Assembly (NCBI GenBank): GCA_026983835.1
Contig: JALSTH010000120.1
Coordinates: 1 to 33,376 of the forward strand
Direction: 5' to 3'
Source: Candidatus Zixiibacteriota bacterium
GTDB lineage: Bacteria; Zixibacteria; MSB-5A5; UM-FILTER-46-8
DNA length: 33,376 bases
The notes beneath the pieces are model-generated. The model did not search any database and was not told where the DNA came from. It saw only the letters and a list, made by a program, of their open reading frames with translations. This document shows, piece by piece, positions 1-7,746 of this stretch. Position numbers and translations under genes: made by a program. How positions within the stretch are numbered: the stretch's first letter is position 1; every line of letters begins with the position of its first letter.

Positions 1-157
1 CCAAATCGGTTTGATCTGCGAAATCAAGTACGGGGATGTTCAATCCTCCGCCTATATTTATACCTATCTCTCCCTTTTCGAATGCCGATGCCGAAGGGGC
101 GAATATTCCGATAAACAACAAAAACAATCCTATAGTTGCTATAACAAATTTTCTCAC
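1..157 (-). CDS. Exported protein, N-terminal part (runs off the left edge)
   Basis: The reading frame opens with GTG at 157 and stays open to the window edge, giving about 52 residues. An AGGAGG ribosome site sits just upstream (163-168 on the plus strand), which fixes the start. Residues 1-25 are a clear signal peptide: Arg-Lys, a hydrophobic core, then Ala-Ser-Ala before Phe. The mature start alternates polar and hydrophobic residues and is Gly-rich (EIGINIGGGLNIP), as in small outer-membrane beta-barrels. Export is well supported; the barrel assignment is inference because the rest of the protein is outside the window. It has its own possible promoter at 221-249. Confidence 0.7.
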   Translation of the reverse strand, partial: MRKFVIATIGLFLLFIGIFAPSASAFEKGEIGINIGGGLNIPVLDFADQTDL

Positions 158-220
158 GGAAACCTCCTGAATTTATGTGCCAAAATACTCTTCATCTTAA
201 TTTTTATTAAACCGTTGCTA

Positions 221-249
221 AATCTACAATATCTATTTAATCTTGGCAA
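221..249 (-). promoter_or_regulatory. Possible sigma70-type promoter for the exported protein at 157
   Basis: On the minus strand, TTGCCA (249-244) is followed after 17 bases by TAGATT (226-221). The predicted RNA start near 214 gives a leader of about 55 nt before the GTG at 157. The -10 box is imperfect. Confidence 0.4.
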
Positions 250-369
250 TTATTTTTTTGTACAAAAATTAATTTCACCGACATCCGCCAGTCAAAGATT
301 TAAACCGAACCTCCTTTACCCCGAACCGAAACATATCGTTATGAGGCTAATATGCGCTAATATTGTTTT

Positions 370-606
370 TTAACCCAAATCGAAGGCGATTAGGGTGGTT
401 GTTTTTACCAAACCATCGACTTCGTGGATGTCTTCGGTTATAATTTTGGAAAGGGTGTTATGGTCTGTAGCTTCGACCTCGACGACTATATCATAGGCGC
501 CGGCAACCGCAGTTGCTTTTTTAATCCTTGGGTTTGAACCGAGCAATTTTACGGCATCTCTTACTTTACCCGGGGCTACTTCCATTAAGACATAAGAGGT
601 CTGCAT
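370..606 (-). CDS. Stand-alone Lrp/AsnC ligand-binding (RAM) domain protein
   Basis: A 78-residue protein that matches the C-terminal ligand-binding half of Lrp/AsnC regulators. It starts with the beta strand TSYVLMEVAPGK, has the middle strand AVAGAYDIVVEVEA (the Gly-x-Tyr-Asp turn typical of the family), and ends with the conserved TTTLIAFD strand. There is no helix-turn-helix, so it cannot bind DNA by itself. Such single-domain proteins form oligomers and bind small effectors, often amino acids, but their role is generally unclear. The ATG at 606 follows an AAGGAG ribosome site. A near-consensus promoter at 678-706 reads away from rnpB. Family assignment is firm; function is unknown. Confidence 0.85.
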   Translation of the reverse strand: MQTSYVLMEVAPGKVRDAVKLLGSNPRIKKATAVAGAYDIVVEVEATDHNTLSKIITEDIHEVDGLVKTTTLIAFDLG

Positions 607-677
607 AACTTCTCCTTGTTTTATAGATATTTGGATTTTTTGTGTGATTGCGCTCTTTTTACATTTCGCATAATATA

Positions 678-706
678 ATTATAAACTCAAAGAAAACACA
701 TTTCAA
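678..706 (-). promoter_or_regulatory. Sigma70-type promoter for the RAM-domain gene
   Basis: Minus strand: TTGAAA (706-701), 17-base spacer, perfect TATAAT (683-678). The RNA start would lie near 671, leaving a leader of about 65 nt. It is divergent from the rnpB promoter, and the two -35 boxes are about 55 bp apart. Confidence 0.7.
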
Positions 707-761
707 GCTAAATTTGATATAAATAAGAATTATCATATATCCAAAATTGTAATTGGACTTC

Positions 762-790
762 TTGACATCGTCGAATAATAAATGTATATT
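762..790 (+). promoter_or_regulatory. Consensus sigma70-type promoter of rnpB (and probably recJ and the mutase operon)
   Basis: TTGACA (762-767), a spacer of exactly 17 bases, then TATATT (785-790). The expected RNA start is around 797-800, only a few bases before the mature 5' end of RNase P RNA. A strong promoter is expected for this abundant RNA. I see no terminator between rnpB and recJ, so transcription may continue into the genes that follow. Confidence 0.85.
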
Positions 791-802
791 AATATTTTAT
801 TT

Positions 803-1147
803 GAAGCGGGTGAGGCGATCGCCTGCGAAAGTGGGAGGAAAGTCCGGGCTGTGAAGGGTACGGTGCCTCGTAACTCGAGGGCGGAGAAATCCGCGGAAAG
901 TGCCACAGAAACAAGACCGCCCGCCATAAGCGAGCAAGGGTGAAACGGTGGTGTAAGAGACCACCCGCTCCGATGGAAACATCGGTTTGGGTAAACCCCG
1001 CCGACAGCAAGGCTAAATATAGGAGAAGGAGTTACCCGCTCCATTAGACTCCGGGGTAGGCCGCTTGAGGGTGATGGAAACATCATTCCCAGATAGATGA
1101 TCGCATCCACCTTAAGGTGGATTACAGAACCCGGCTTATCGCCCGCT
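803..1147 (+). ncRNA. rnpB: RNase P RNA (bacterial type A)
   Basis: This is the catalytic RNA that trims the 5' leaders of tRNA precursors. The terminal helix P1 is visible: GCGGGTGA at 806-813 pairs with TCGCCCGC at 1139-1146. Hallmark conserved blocks occur in order: GAGGAAAGTCCGGGCT (P4 and flank, 834-849), the ACAGAAAC block (905-912), the AGGGTGAAACGGTGG block (937-951), GGTAAACCCC (989-998), an AGATAGATGATCGC block (1091-1104), and ACAGAACCCGGCTTATCG near the 3' end. The length of about 345 nt suits type A. Reading frames on either strand across this region are not genes. The recJ start lies only about 29 nt after the 3' end. Confidence 0.97.
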
Positions 1148-1175
1148 AAAATTTGATTTTATAAGGATAAGGAAA

Positions 1176-2882
1176 TTGGGAAAAGTAATTTGGGAAATAG
1201 CATCTAAACCGGGTCAAAAGCAATCCGAAGAGATATCTTCCGCTTTGGGAATACCAAAGATAGTTAGTGACATCCTTATAAATAGGGGCATTAATACGAT
1301 AGATGCTGTGAGGAGTTTCCTTTATCCACAGATCTCCGAGCTTTGCGACCCTTATTTATTTGAAGATATGGATAGGGGCGTCGAGAGGGTGATAAAAGCC
1401 CTTAGAGACAGGGAAAAGATAATGATTTATGGTGATTATGATGTAGATGGTATTACGGCTACTTCCCTGATGTTTCTTGTACTGAATAAATTGGGTGCGG
1501 ATGTAAGCTATTTCCTTCCCAATAGACTCGGAGAGGGTTATGGTATCTCATCGGAGGGTTTACAAGAAGCCAAACGACGCGGCGTTACCTTACTTATTTC
1601 TGTCGATTGCGGTATAACCGCTATTGATGAGGTGGAGGAAGCGCGTGAGATGGGAATAGACTGTATTATAACCGACCATCACGAGCCGGCTTCGGAAATC
1701 CCGAATGCGGTTGCGGTTATAAATCCGAAGAGAGGCGGCTCTGAAGGTGCCGGTGTGGAACTTTCCGGGGTAGGGCTTGCCTATAAGTTTTCAGCAGCTA
1801 TTTATAAGAGATTGAATCAGGACTTGGCCGATGTTGAAGAGCATCTCGATTTGGTGGCGTTGGGGACGGCAGCGGATATTGTCCCGCTAATTCACGAAAA
1901 TCGTATCCTAACGAAATATGGGATAAGACAGGTCGCTCGGACTTCCAAACCCGGATTGAAGGCTTTGATTTTCGTCTCGGGATTGATGGGAAAGGAGATA
2001 GGGACAGGACAGGTTGTTTTCGTTTTAGCGCCAAGGATCAATGCTGTAGGAAGGCTCGGTAATGCTGAGACGGCTATCAAACTTCTGGCCACCAAAGATG
2101 AGAACCAAGCGAATCAGATAGCGCGGGAATTGGATCAGGAAAACAAAAGGCGTAAACATATAGATGAAGTAACGCTCCAAGAGGCTTTGGAACAAATAAG
2201 GGAGAAGGTGAATTTAGAGAAAGAAAAGGCATTGGTATTGGCAGCGAGGGGATGGCATCAGGGGGTCATCGGAATTGTAGCTTCTCGTTTGGTGGAGAGG
2301 TATCATCGCCCGACCGTGATGATTTCCATCGATGGCGATGAGGGCAAAGGTTCGGCAAGATCAATACCGAATTTTCACCTTTACGATGCTTTAAGCGAAT
2401 GCAGCGATTTGTTGATTCGATTCGGAGGGCATAAATATGCCGCCGGGCTTTCAATTAAGATTGAAAATATAGAGGAATTCCGCAGGAGGTTCAATGCCGT
2501 TACATCGAAGGTTTTAACCGATGATGACCTTTTGCCGAGAATGTTTATGGATGCGGAGATTGAGTTCAACGAGATAAATGAAAGGCTTATTGAAGTCATT
2601 AATATGTTCGCTCCTTTCGGTCCCCATAATATGAAGCCGGTATTTTTTACGCGAAATGTTGAGCTTTATGGAAATCCGTATATCGTAGGAAATAACCATT
2701 TGAAAATGAAGGTTCAAAAGGATGGTATTATTTTCGATTGCATCGGCTTTGGTTTGGGTGGTTATCTAAACCAATTGCTTCGCCGTCCCTTGAGGCTGGA
2801 TATTGCTTATGTCGTTGAAATAAATGAATGGAACGGGATGCGGCATATACAACTCCGCATCAAAGACCTTCGAGTTACATAG
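1176..2882 (+). CDS. recJ: Single-stranded-DNA-specific 5'-3' exonuclease RecJ
   Basis: RecJ degrades 5'-ended single strands in recombinational and mismatch repair, in the cytoplasm, using metal ions. The 568 residues match the usual RecJ length. The DHH domain carries the acidic motif YGDYDVDG at 85-92, Asp144 in the DCG motif, and the family-defining Asp-His-His at 167-169. The DHHA1 domain carries GGHKYAAG at 417-424, and the C-terminal ~110 residues fit the RecJ OB fold. The start is TTG at 1176; AAGGA lies 8 nt upstream, and no ATG fits the family N-terminus. The gene follows rnpB by about 29 nt without a visible terminator, and its stop is followed directly by the meaB ATG. Confidence 0.95.
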   Translation: MGKVIWEIASKPGQKQSEEISSALGIPKIVSDILINRGINTIDAVRSFLYPQISELCDPYLFEDMDRGVERVIKALRDREKIMIYGDYDVDGITATSLMFLVLNKLGADVSYFLPNRLGEGYGISSEGLQEAKRRGVTLLISVDCGITAIDEVEEAREMGIDCIITDHHEPASEIPNAVAVINPKRGGSEGAGVELSGVGLAYKFSAAIYKRLNQDLADVEEHLDLVALGTAADIVPLIHENRILTKYGIRQVARTSKPGLKALIFVSGLMGKEIGTGQVVFVLAPRINAVGRLGNAETAIKLLATKDENQANQIARELDQENKRRKHIDEVTLQEALEQIREKVNLEKEKALVLAARGWHQGVIGIVASRLVERYHRPTVMISIDGDEGKGSARSIPNFHLYDALSECSDLLIRFGGHKYAAGLSIKIENIEEFRRRFNAVTSKVLTDDDLLPRMFMDAEIEFNEINERLIEVINMFAPFGPHNMKPVFFTRNVELYGNPYIVGNNHLKMKVQKDGIIFDCIGFGLGGYLNQLLRRPLRLDIAYVVEINEWNGMRHIQLRIKDLRVT

Positions 2883-3839
2883 ATGACTGTCCTTGACAGA
2901 TTTTTCCGGAAAGACAAGGCCGCTCTTTCCCGAATTATATCCTTTATAGAAAATAGGGAAGACGGCTATTTGAAGCTTCTTTCAAAACTTTATCCGAAAA
3001 CGGGTAATGCTTATAAAATAGGGATGACCGGTCCTCCCGGTGCCGGAAAATCAACCCTTGTCGATAAAATGGCTGTTAGATATTTTGGCCAGGGGAAATC
3101 GGTTGGAATAATCGCGGTTGATCCTACATCGCCCTTTACCGGTGGGGCTTTATTGGGGGATAGGATTAGAATGCAGAATTTATCCGATAAGGGGGATGTT
3201 TTTATCCGCTCGATGGCGACCCGCGGTTCCGCTGGAGGATTAGCGGCGGCGACGAGAGAGGTTGCCCTTGCATTGGATGCCTTTGGTTGTGATATTATTA
3301 TTATCGAGACTGTTGGAGTTGGCCAGGTTGAATTGGATGTCGCCGGATTGTGTGATACGACGATAGTTGTATTGGTCCCTGAATCTGGCGACGGCATTCA
3401 AACCCTTAAAGCAGGTCTGATGGAAATAGCGGATATTTTTGTTGTGAATAAAGTGGATCGTGACGGGAGCGGAAGATTAGTCTCCGAATTGAGGATGATG
3501 GTTGAAGGTAGGAGAAAAAACAGGGATGGTAATTGGGATTATCCGGTTTTGCGGACGGAAGCAATTAACGATATAGGGGTGGATAAACTGATTGAGAACA
3601 TCAAGAGCCATCGGAAGTTTATATTAGGGGAATCATCGGAGAATTATATATACAATCGGGTGAAGTCGGAACTAAAATTAATTGTCAAACAAAGAATCAT
3701 AGATAATATATTACCGGAACTACTTACCGAAGATGCCGTTGATTATTATGCAAAGCGAATTTTAAGCAACGGTGCGGATCCATATTCGATAACCGAAGAG
3801 TTGATTGCGAAGATGATTGTTGAAGATGTTAAAACCTGA
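2883..3839 (+). CDS. meaB: MeaB/ArgK-type G-protein chaperone of the B12-dependent mutase
   Basis: This SIMIBI-class GTPase gates delivery of adenosylcobalamin to acyl-CoA mutases and protects them from inactivation. In 318 residues it shows the Walker A loop GPPGAGKST (50-58), the base-contacting Mg-site stretch IAVDPTSPFTGGALLGDRIRM, the switch and Walker B region ETVGVGQ (142-148), and the NKVD nucleotide-specificity motif (189-192). The C-terminal helices suit dimerisation. The ATG abuts the recJ stop with no gap, and the mutase large subunit starts 18 nt after its own stop, so it is almost certainly dedicated to that mutase. The old ArgK (arginine transporter kinase) name for this family is wrong. 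Confidence 0.95.
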   Translation: MTVLDRFFRKDKAALSRIISFIENREDGYLKLLSKLYPKTGNAYKIGMTGPPGAGKSTLVDKMAVRYFGQGKSVGIIAVDPTSPFTGGALLGDRIRMQNLSDKGDVFIRSMATRGSAGGLAAATREVALALDAFGCDIIIIETVGVGQVELDVAGLCDTTIVVLVPESGDGIQTLKAGLMEIADIFVVNKVDRDGSGRLVSELRMMVEGRRKNRDGNWDYPVLRTEAINDIGVDKLIENIKSHRKFILGESSENYIYNRVKSELKLIVKQRIIDNILPELLTEDAVDYYAKRILSNGADPYSITEELIAKMIVEDVKT

Positions 3840-3857
3840 ATAATTACGGGTAAATTT

Positions 3858-5579
3858 ATGGGCGATGATATTACCACAAAATCTGATAAAGAGGATGTAG
3901 AATTGCCGCATAAGGCAAAATACGAAGAGGCAAAGGGGAAATGGGAGAAGGAGTTTTCCTCCAATAAATTGAAATTAAATAGGAAATTTACTACCGTATC
4001 TATGGAGGAAGTAAGGCCTCTGTATGGTCCTGAAGACACACACGGGATCGAAGAGCTTGGTCCCGAATATATGAATAAGCTGGGTTTCCCCGGGCAATAT
4101 CCGTATACTAGGGGAGTTCGTTCCAATATGTATCGTGGAAAAATATGGACGATGAGACAATTCAGCGGTTTTGCTACTCCGAAGGAGACAAATGCGCGTT
4201 ATCATTATTTACTGAAGGAAGGGCAAACGGGATTATCGGTTGCTTTCGATTTGCCCACTTTGATGGGTTATGATTCGGATAGCTCAAGGGCGGTTGGGGA
4301 GGTTGGTGTATGTGGTGTTGCAGTCGATACTCTCAAAGATATGGAAATAATATTCGATGGGATTGCTTTGGATAAGATATCGACTTCGATGACCATCAAT
4401 GCGCCGTCCTCTATTCTTTTGGCGATGTATTGCGTCGTTGCTGAAAAGCAGGGTGTCCCATTGCAGAAACTAACTGGCACTCTACAGAATGATATACTTA
4501 AAGAATATATTGCTCAAAAGGAATGGATTTACCCTCCAGAGCCATCGATAAGGCTCATCACCGATATTATGGAATTTTGTGCAAACAATATCCCCCGCTA
4601 TAATACTATCTCGATCTCGGGGTATCATATCCGCGAAGCCGGAGCTACTGCGGCGCAGGAGTTGGCGTTTACTTTGGCTGATGGTTTTTGCTATGTAGAA
4701 TCGGCGATAAATGCCGGCATCGATGTGGATGTTTTTGCTCCGCGCTTGTCGTTTTTCTTTAATTCCCATTTGGATTTCTTCGAGGAAATTGCCAAATACC
4801 GCGCCGCCAGACGAATATGGGCGCATTATATGAAGGAGAAATACGGAGCCAAAAAGGAATCGTCTTGGCTGATGCGTTTTCATACCCAAACCGCCGGTTG
4901 CACTCTAACGGCTCAACAGCCGGAAAACAATATAGTGCGCACGGCGTTCCAAGCATTGGCGGGGGTCCTCGGGGGAACTCAATCGTTGCATACTAACTCT
5001 ATGGATGAAACTTTGGCGCTACCGAGCGAGAAAGCGGTGACAATAGCCTTGCGAACCCAACAGTTGATAGCGGAAGAAACAGGGGTTGTGAATACTATCG
5101 ATCCATTGGCTGGTTCCTATTATGTCGAAGCGTTAACGGATCGTCTCGAGAAGCAAGCAGAAGAATATTTTGCGGAAATCGAAAAGAGGGGCGGAGTGCT
5201 AAAATGTATCGAGGAAGGCTTTTTCCAAAAAGAGTTGGCTGACTCGGCGTACCGTTACCAATTGGAAATAGACAATAAGGAGAGGATAATTGTCGGAGTG
5301 AACGGTTATGTCCACGAGGATGAGAAAATAGATATCCCGATTTTGGAGATTGACGAATCGGTGGCGAAAGATCAAATAGTCTCTTTGCACAAGGTGAAGG
5401 AAAGCAGGGACAATGACAAAGTAAAGCGAGCGTTGGAAGATCTGCGTAAAGTAATCCGCACCGATGAAAACCATATGCCTGCGCTGATGGAATGCGTTAG
5501 ATGTTATGCTACCGAGGGTGAGATAGTCGATGTAATGAAGTCGGTTTTCGGCGAATATACCGAGCCGCCTATTATATAG
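3858..5579 (+). CDS. B12-dependent acyl-CoA mutase, large subunit; active site is isobutyryl-CoA-mutase-like
   Basis: This is the TIM-barrel catalytic subunit that carries out a radical carbon-skeleton rearrangement of an acyl-CoA. Clear family marks include TRGVRSNMYRGKIWTMRQ, GQTGLSVAFDLPT, LTGTLQNDILKEY, ISGYHIREAGAT (catalytic His) and GGTQSLHTNSMDE. The 573-residue length is that of a large chain without the B12 domain, which is encoded separately 32 nt downstream. Homology would name it methylmalonyl-CoA mutase. However, aligned with the Propionibacterium enzyme, Tyr89 is Phe102 (in RQFSGF) and Arg207 is Gln220 (in YIAQKEW). These residues hold the methylmalonyl carboxylate. Phe/Gln is the isobutyryl-CoA mutase pair. 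Ala129 sits where 2-hydroxyisobutyryl-CoA mutase has Asp117. Family is certain; substrate is inference. Confidence 0.92.
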   Translation: MGDDITTKSDKEDVELPHKAKYEEAKGKWEKEFSSNKLKLNRKFTTVSMEEVRPLYGPEDTHGIEELGPEYMNKLGFPGQYPYTRGVRSNMYRGKIWTMRQFSGFATPKETNARYHYLLKEGQTGLSVAFDLPTLMGYDSDSSRAVGEVGVCGVAVDTLKDMEIIFDGIALDKISTSMTINAPSSILLAMYCVVAEKQGVPLQKLTGTLQNDILKEYIAQKEWIYPPEPSIRLITDIMEFCANNIPRYNTISISGYHIREAGATAAQELAFTLADGFCYVESAINAGIDVDVFAPRLSFFFNSHLDFFEEIAKYRAARRIWAHYMKEKYGAKKESSWLMRFHTQTAGCTLTAQQPENNIVRTAFQALAGVLGGTQSLHTNSMDETLALPSEKAVTIALRTQQLIAEETGVVNTIDPLAGSYYVEALTDRLEKQAEEYFAEIEKRGGVLKCIEEGFFQKELADSAYRYQLEIDNKERIIVGVNGYVHEDEKIDIPILEIDESVAKDQIVSLHKVKESRDNDKVKRALEDLRKVIRTDENHMPALMECVRCYATEGEIVDVMKSVFGEYTEPPII

Positions 5580-5611
5580 AAAAGTCCTTAACTTATTAAG
5601 ATGTTAAATCT

Positions 5612-6031
5612 ATGGAAAAGAAATTCAGAATTCTCTTGGCGAAACCCGGGCTTGATGGCCATGACAGAGGCGTGAAAGTAATTGCCTCCGCGTTGCGCGA
5701 TGCGGGTTTCGAGGTAATTTATACCGGTTTAAGACAGACTCCCGAACAGATTGTCGATGCCGCTGTTCAGGAGGATGTGGATGCCATCGGTATGTCGATA
5801 CTCTCCGGTGCGCATATGACTCTCTTCCCGGCAGTTTTGAAGTTGATGAAAGAAAAGGGAGTGGATGATATGCTGCTTTTCGGTGGCGGAATTATTTCCG
5901 AAGATGATGCCGCTAAATTGGAGGAGATGGGATGTGGAAAATTGTTCGGTCCCGGAAGTCCCACGACTGAAGTTGTGGAATATTTGAAAAAGGTGTTGCC
6001 CGGCTATCGTAAAAGAGAGAAGATATTTTAA
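5612..6031 (+). CDS. B12-binding small subunit of the acyl-CoA mutase
   Basis: A 139-residue Rossmann-like cobalamin-binding domain. The DxHxxG motif is intact as DGHDRG (15-20), with His17 the expected lower axial cobalt ligand (base-off/His-on binding). The later signatures [12 protein letters not shown] and LLFGGGII, which line the nucleotide-tail pocket, and FGPGS follow in order. The size matches stand-alone small subunits such as IcmB or archaeal McmA2. It starts 32 nt after the large subunit and should assemble with it into the active mutase, with AdoCbl loading assisted by the MeaB homologue encoded upstream. The possible terminator at 6071 follows. Confidence 0.93.
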   Translation: MEKKFRILLAKPGLDGHDRGVKVIASALRDAGFEVIYTGLRQTPEQIVDAAVQEDVDAIGMSILSGAHMTLFPAVLKLMKEKGVDDMLLFGGGIISEDDAAKLEEMGCGKLFGPGSPTTEVVEYLKKVLPGYRKREKIF

Positions 6032-6070
6032 CTATTTCGTAATTATCCTCATAAGGGGACTTTGTCCTAT

Positions 6071-6118
6071 GGCGATTGGGATGGCTTTATGTTTTACCAA
6101 TCGACCTATTAATTTTTT
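6071..6118 (+). terminator. Possible intrinsic terminator of the rnpB-recJ-mutase unit
   Basis: CGATTGG (6073-6079) can pair with CCAATCG (6097-6103). Two further GC pairs (6071-6072 with 6105-6106) are possible across a bulged A. The loop is 17 nt, and T6 lies at 6113-6118. The loop is long and the T-run is slightly distant, so this is tentative. It sits between convergent operons, where a terminator is expected. Confidence 0.4.
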
Positions 6119-6164
6119 AATTAAATTTGTTGAAATAAAGAGGATGGTTCTGCGGTGGAAGGGA

Positions 6165-7736
6165 TCAGTGTCTAAAGTGTCGCTCACCACAAAAGACCAT
6201 AGCAATTCCGTAGCGATTCGCCACTTCTATTACTTCGCTATCCCGCTTAGAACCGCCGGGTTGAACGACCGCTTTGATACCCGCTTTCGCCAAAACTTCC
6301 AACCCATCCGACATTGGGAAAAAGGCATCCGATGCCGCAACGGCTCCCCTTATTTTGTCTCCGGCTTTTCTTATGGCTATCAGAGAGGCATCGACTCTGC
6401 TGGTTTGTCCCCCGCCTATGCCGACGGTTTTTGTTCCGTCAACAATAACAACCGCGTTGGATTTTATATGCTTTACGATTTTCATTGCGAAGGAAAGGGA
6501 GTGTAATTGTTTCTCACTCGGAGCGGTTTCCGTGACGATATCGAACTTAAATCCATTTATGGAAAATGAATCCCTATCCTGAAGAAGTATCCCTCCTGCA
6601 ATAGATTTCTGTTGCCATAGGGATTCGTAGTCGTATGTTTTTAGGTCCCCGCAGGATATAATTCGGCGATTTTTCTTTTTCATTAAAAGATTAAGGGCTT
6701 CCGGCTCATAGCCCGGGGCGATGATGCACTCAAGGAAAAAAGTTTTGTGGATGGTTTCAGCCGTTTGAAAATCCACCTTTCGGTTTAACCCTACAATGCC
6801 GCCGAAAGCCGACATCTCATCCGATGCAAGCGCATCCTCATAAGCAACCCGTAGAGATTGAGCGGTTGCCGCCCCGCAGGGGGTGGTATGCTTGACTACC
6901 ACTGCAAATGGTTCATCGAAATCAAGGAGCATCCCGATTACGGCATCGAGATCGTTTATGTTATTGTATGACAATTCCCTGCCGGAATGAATCACTGACT
7001 TTGGGATGCTTACGCCCCGATAATAGCTCCTCTCGTAGAGGGAAGCCTTTTGGTGAGGGTTTTCGCCATATCTAATGTCCTTGATTTTTCTGAAACCTCC
7101 GGGAATAATCGAGGGAAATTCTTTTGGAGCCTCGTTTTTCGATTGGAAATAGTCGGCGATAATTGAATCATAATAAGCGCTTAAAGTAAAAGCCTTTTGT
7201 GCGAGCTTTCTCCTTAAAGTTTTGGTGTTGGAATCATTTTCTTCATCCAAGTCCTTTATTACCAATTGGTAATCCCGGGGATCGGTGATTACATATACCG
7301 AGTGAAAATTTTTGGCTGCCGCCCTCAGCAAGGTTATTCCTCCAATGTCGATATTTTCGATTGCGGTTGCCTCGTCCGTATCCGATTTTGTAATCGTCTC
7401 CTCGAAGGGGTATAGATTTATTACGACTATATCAATCAGAGGTATATCGTTTCGAGCGGCTTCCGAAAGGTGTTCTTCTTTGTCTCTATCCGCAAGTATT
7501 CCCCCCATCAATTTTGGGTGAAGGGTTTTGACTCTGCCATCGAATAAATCGGAGAATCCTGTTATCTCCTTTATTGAGTGGCATTTGATTTTGCAATGTT
7601 TAAGATATTCGGCGGTTCCCTTGGTTGCTATTATGGTAAATCCTTTGGTGATTAAATCCCTTGCGAAATCCTCTATCTCGGATTTATCACTGACCGAAAA
7701 CAAAGCGGTTTTATTTTTGAGCGATTCAATTTTCAT
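6165..7736 (-). CDS. purH: Bifunctional purine enzyme PurH (AICAR formyltransferase / IMP cyclohydrolase)
   Basis: PurH catalyses the last two steps of IMP synthesis. The N-terminal cyclohydrolase domain (about 1-195) has the MGS-like fold start ALFSVSDKSEIEDFARDL, the phosphate loop near ATKGT, and GRVKTLHPKLMGGIL (67-81). The transformylase domain (about 200-523) has RYGENPHQ (222-229), the catalytic Lys282-His283 in VVVKHTTPCGAA, and GIGGGQTSRVD. It ends in the family-typical ...GIAMVFCGERHFRH. The 523-residue length is standard. GGGGAA lies just before the ATG. It follows purC by 10 nt as the last gene of the long leftward operon and converges with the mutase operon. Confidence 0.97.
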   Translation of the reverse strand: MKIESLKNKTALFSVSDKSEIEDFARDLITKGFTIIATKGTAEYLKHCKIKCHSIKEITGFSDLFDGRVKTLHPKLMGGILADRDKEEHLSEAARNDIPLIDIVVINLYPFEETITKSDTDEATAIENIDIGGITLLRAAAKNFHSVYVITDPRDYQLVIKDLDEENDSNTKTLRRKLAQKAFTLSAYYDSIIADYFQSKNEAPKEFPSIIPGGFRKIKDIRYGENPHQKASLYERSYYRGVSIPKSVIHSGRELSYNNINDLDAVIGMLLDFDEPFAVVVKHTTPCGAATAQSLRVAYEDALASDEMSAFGGIVGLNRKVDFQTAETIHKTFFLECIIAPGYEPEALNLLMKKKNRRIISCGDLKTYDYESLWQQKSIAGGILLQDRDSFSINGFKFDIVTETAPSEKQLHSLSFAMKIVKHIKSNAVVIVDGTKTVGIGGGQTSRVDASLIAIRKAGDKIRGAVAASDAFFPMSDGLEVLAKAGIKAVVQPGGSKRDSEVIEVANRYGIAMVFCGERHFRH

Positions 7737-7746
7737 AGATTCCCCA

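Noticed and set aside
11-373. Plus-strand frame of 120 codons at the left edge
   Set aside because: It runs antisense to the exported protein with a real signal peptide and ribosome site, and its composition is not protein-like.
733-1110. Three overlapping minus-strand frames of 61 to 125 codons across 733-1110
   Set aside because: They lie antisense to RNase P RNA, have no family resemblance, and are explained by the structured, GC-richer RNA gene.
6165-6582. Plus-strand frames of about 100 to 145 codons over the 3' end of purH
   Set aside because: They are antisense shadows of a well-conserved purine enzyme, with no ribosome site and no recognisable fold.
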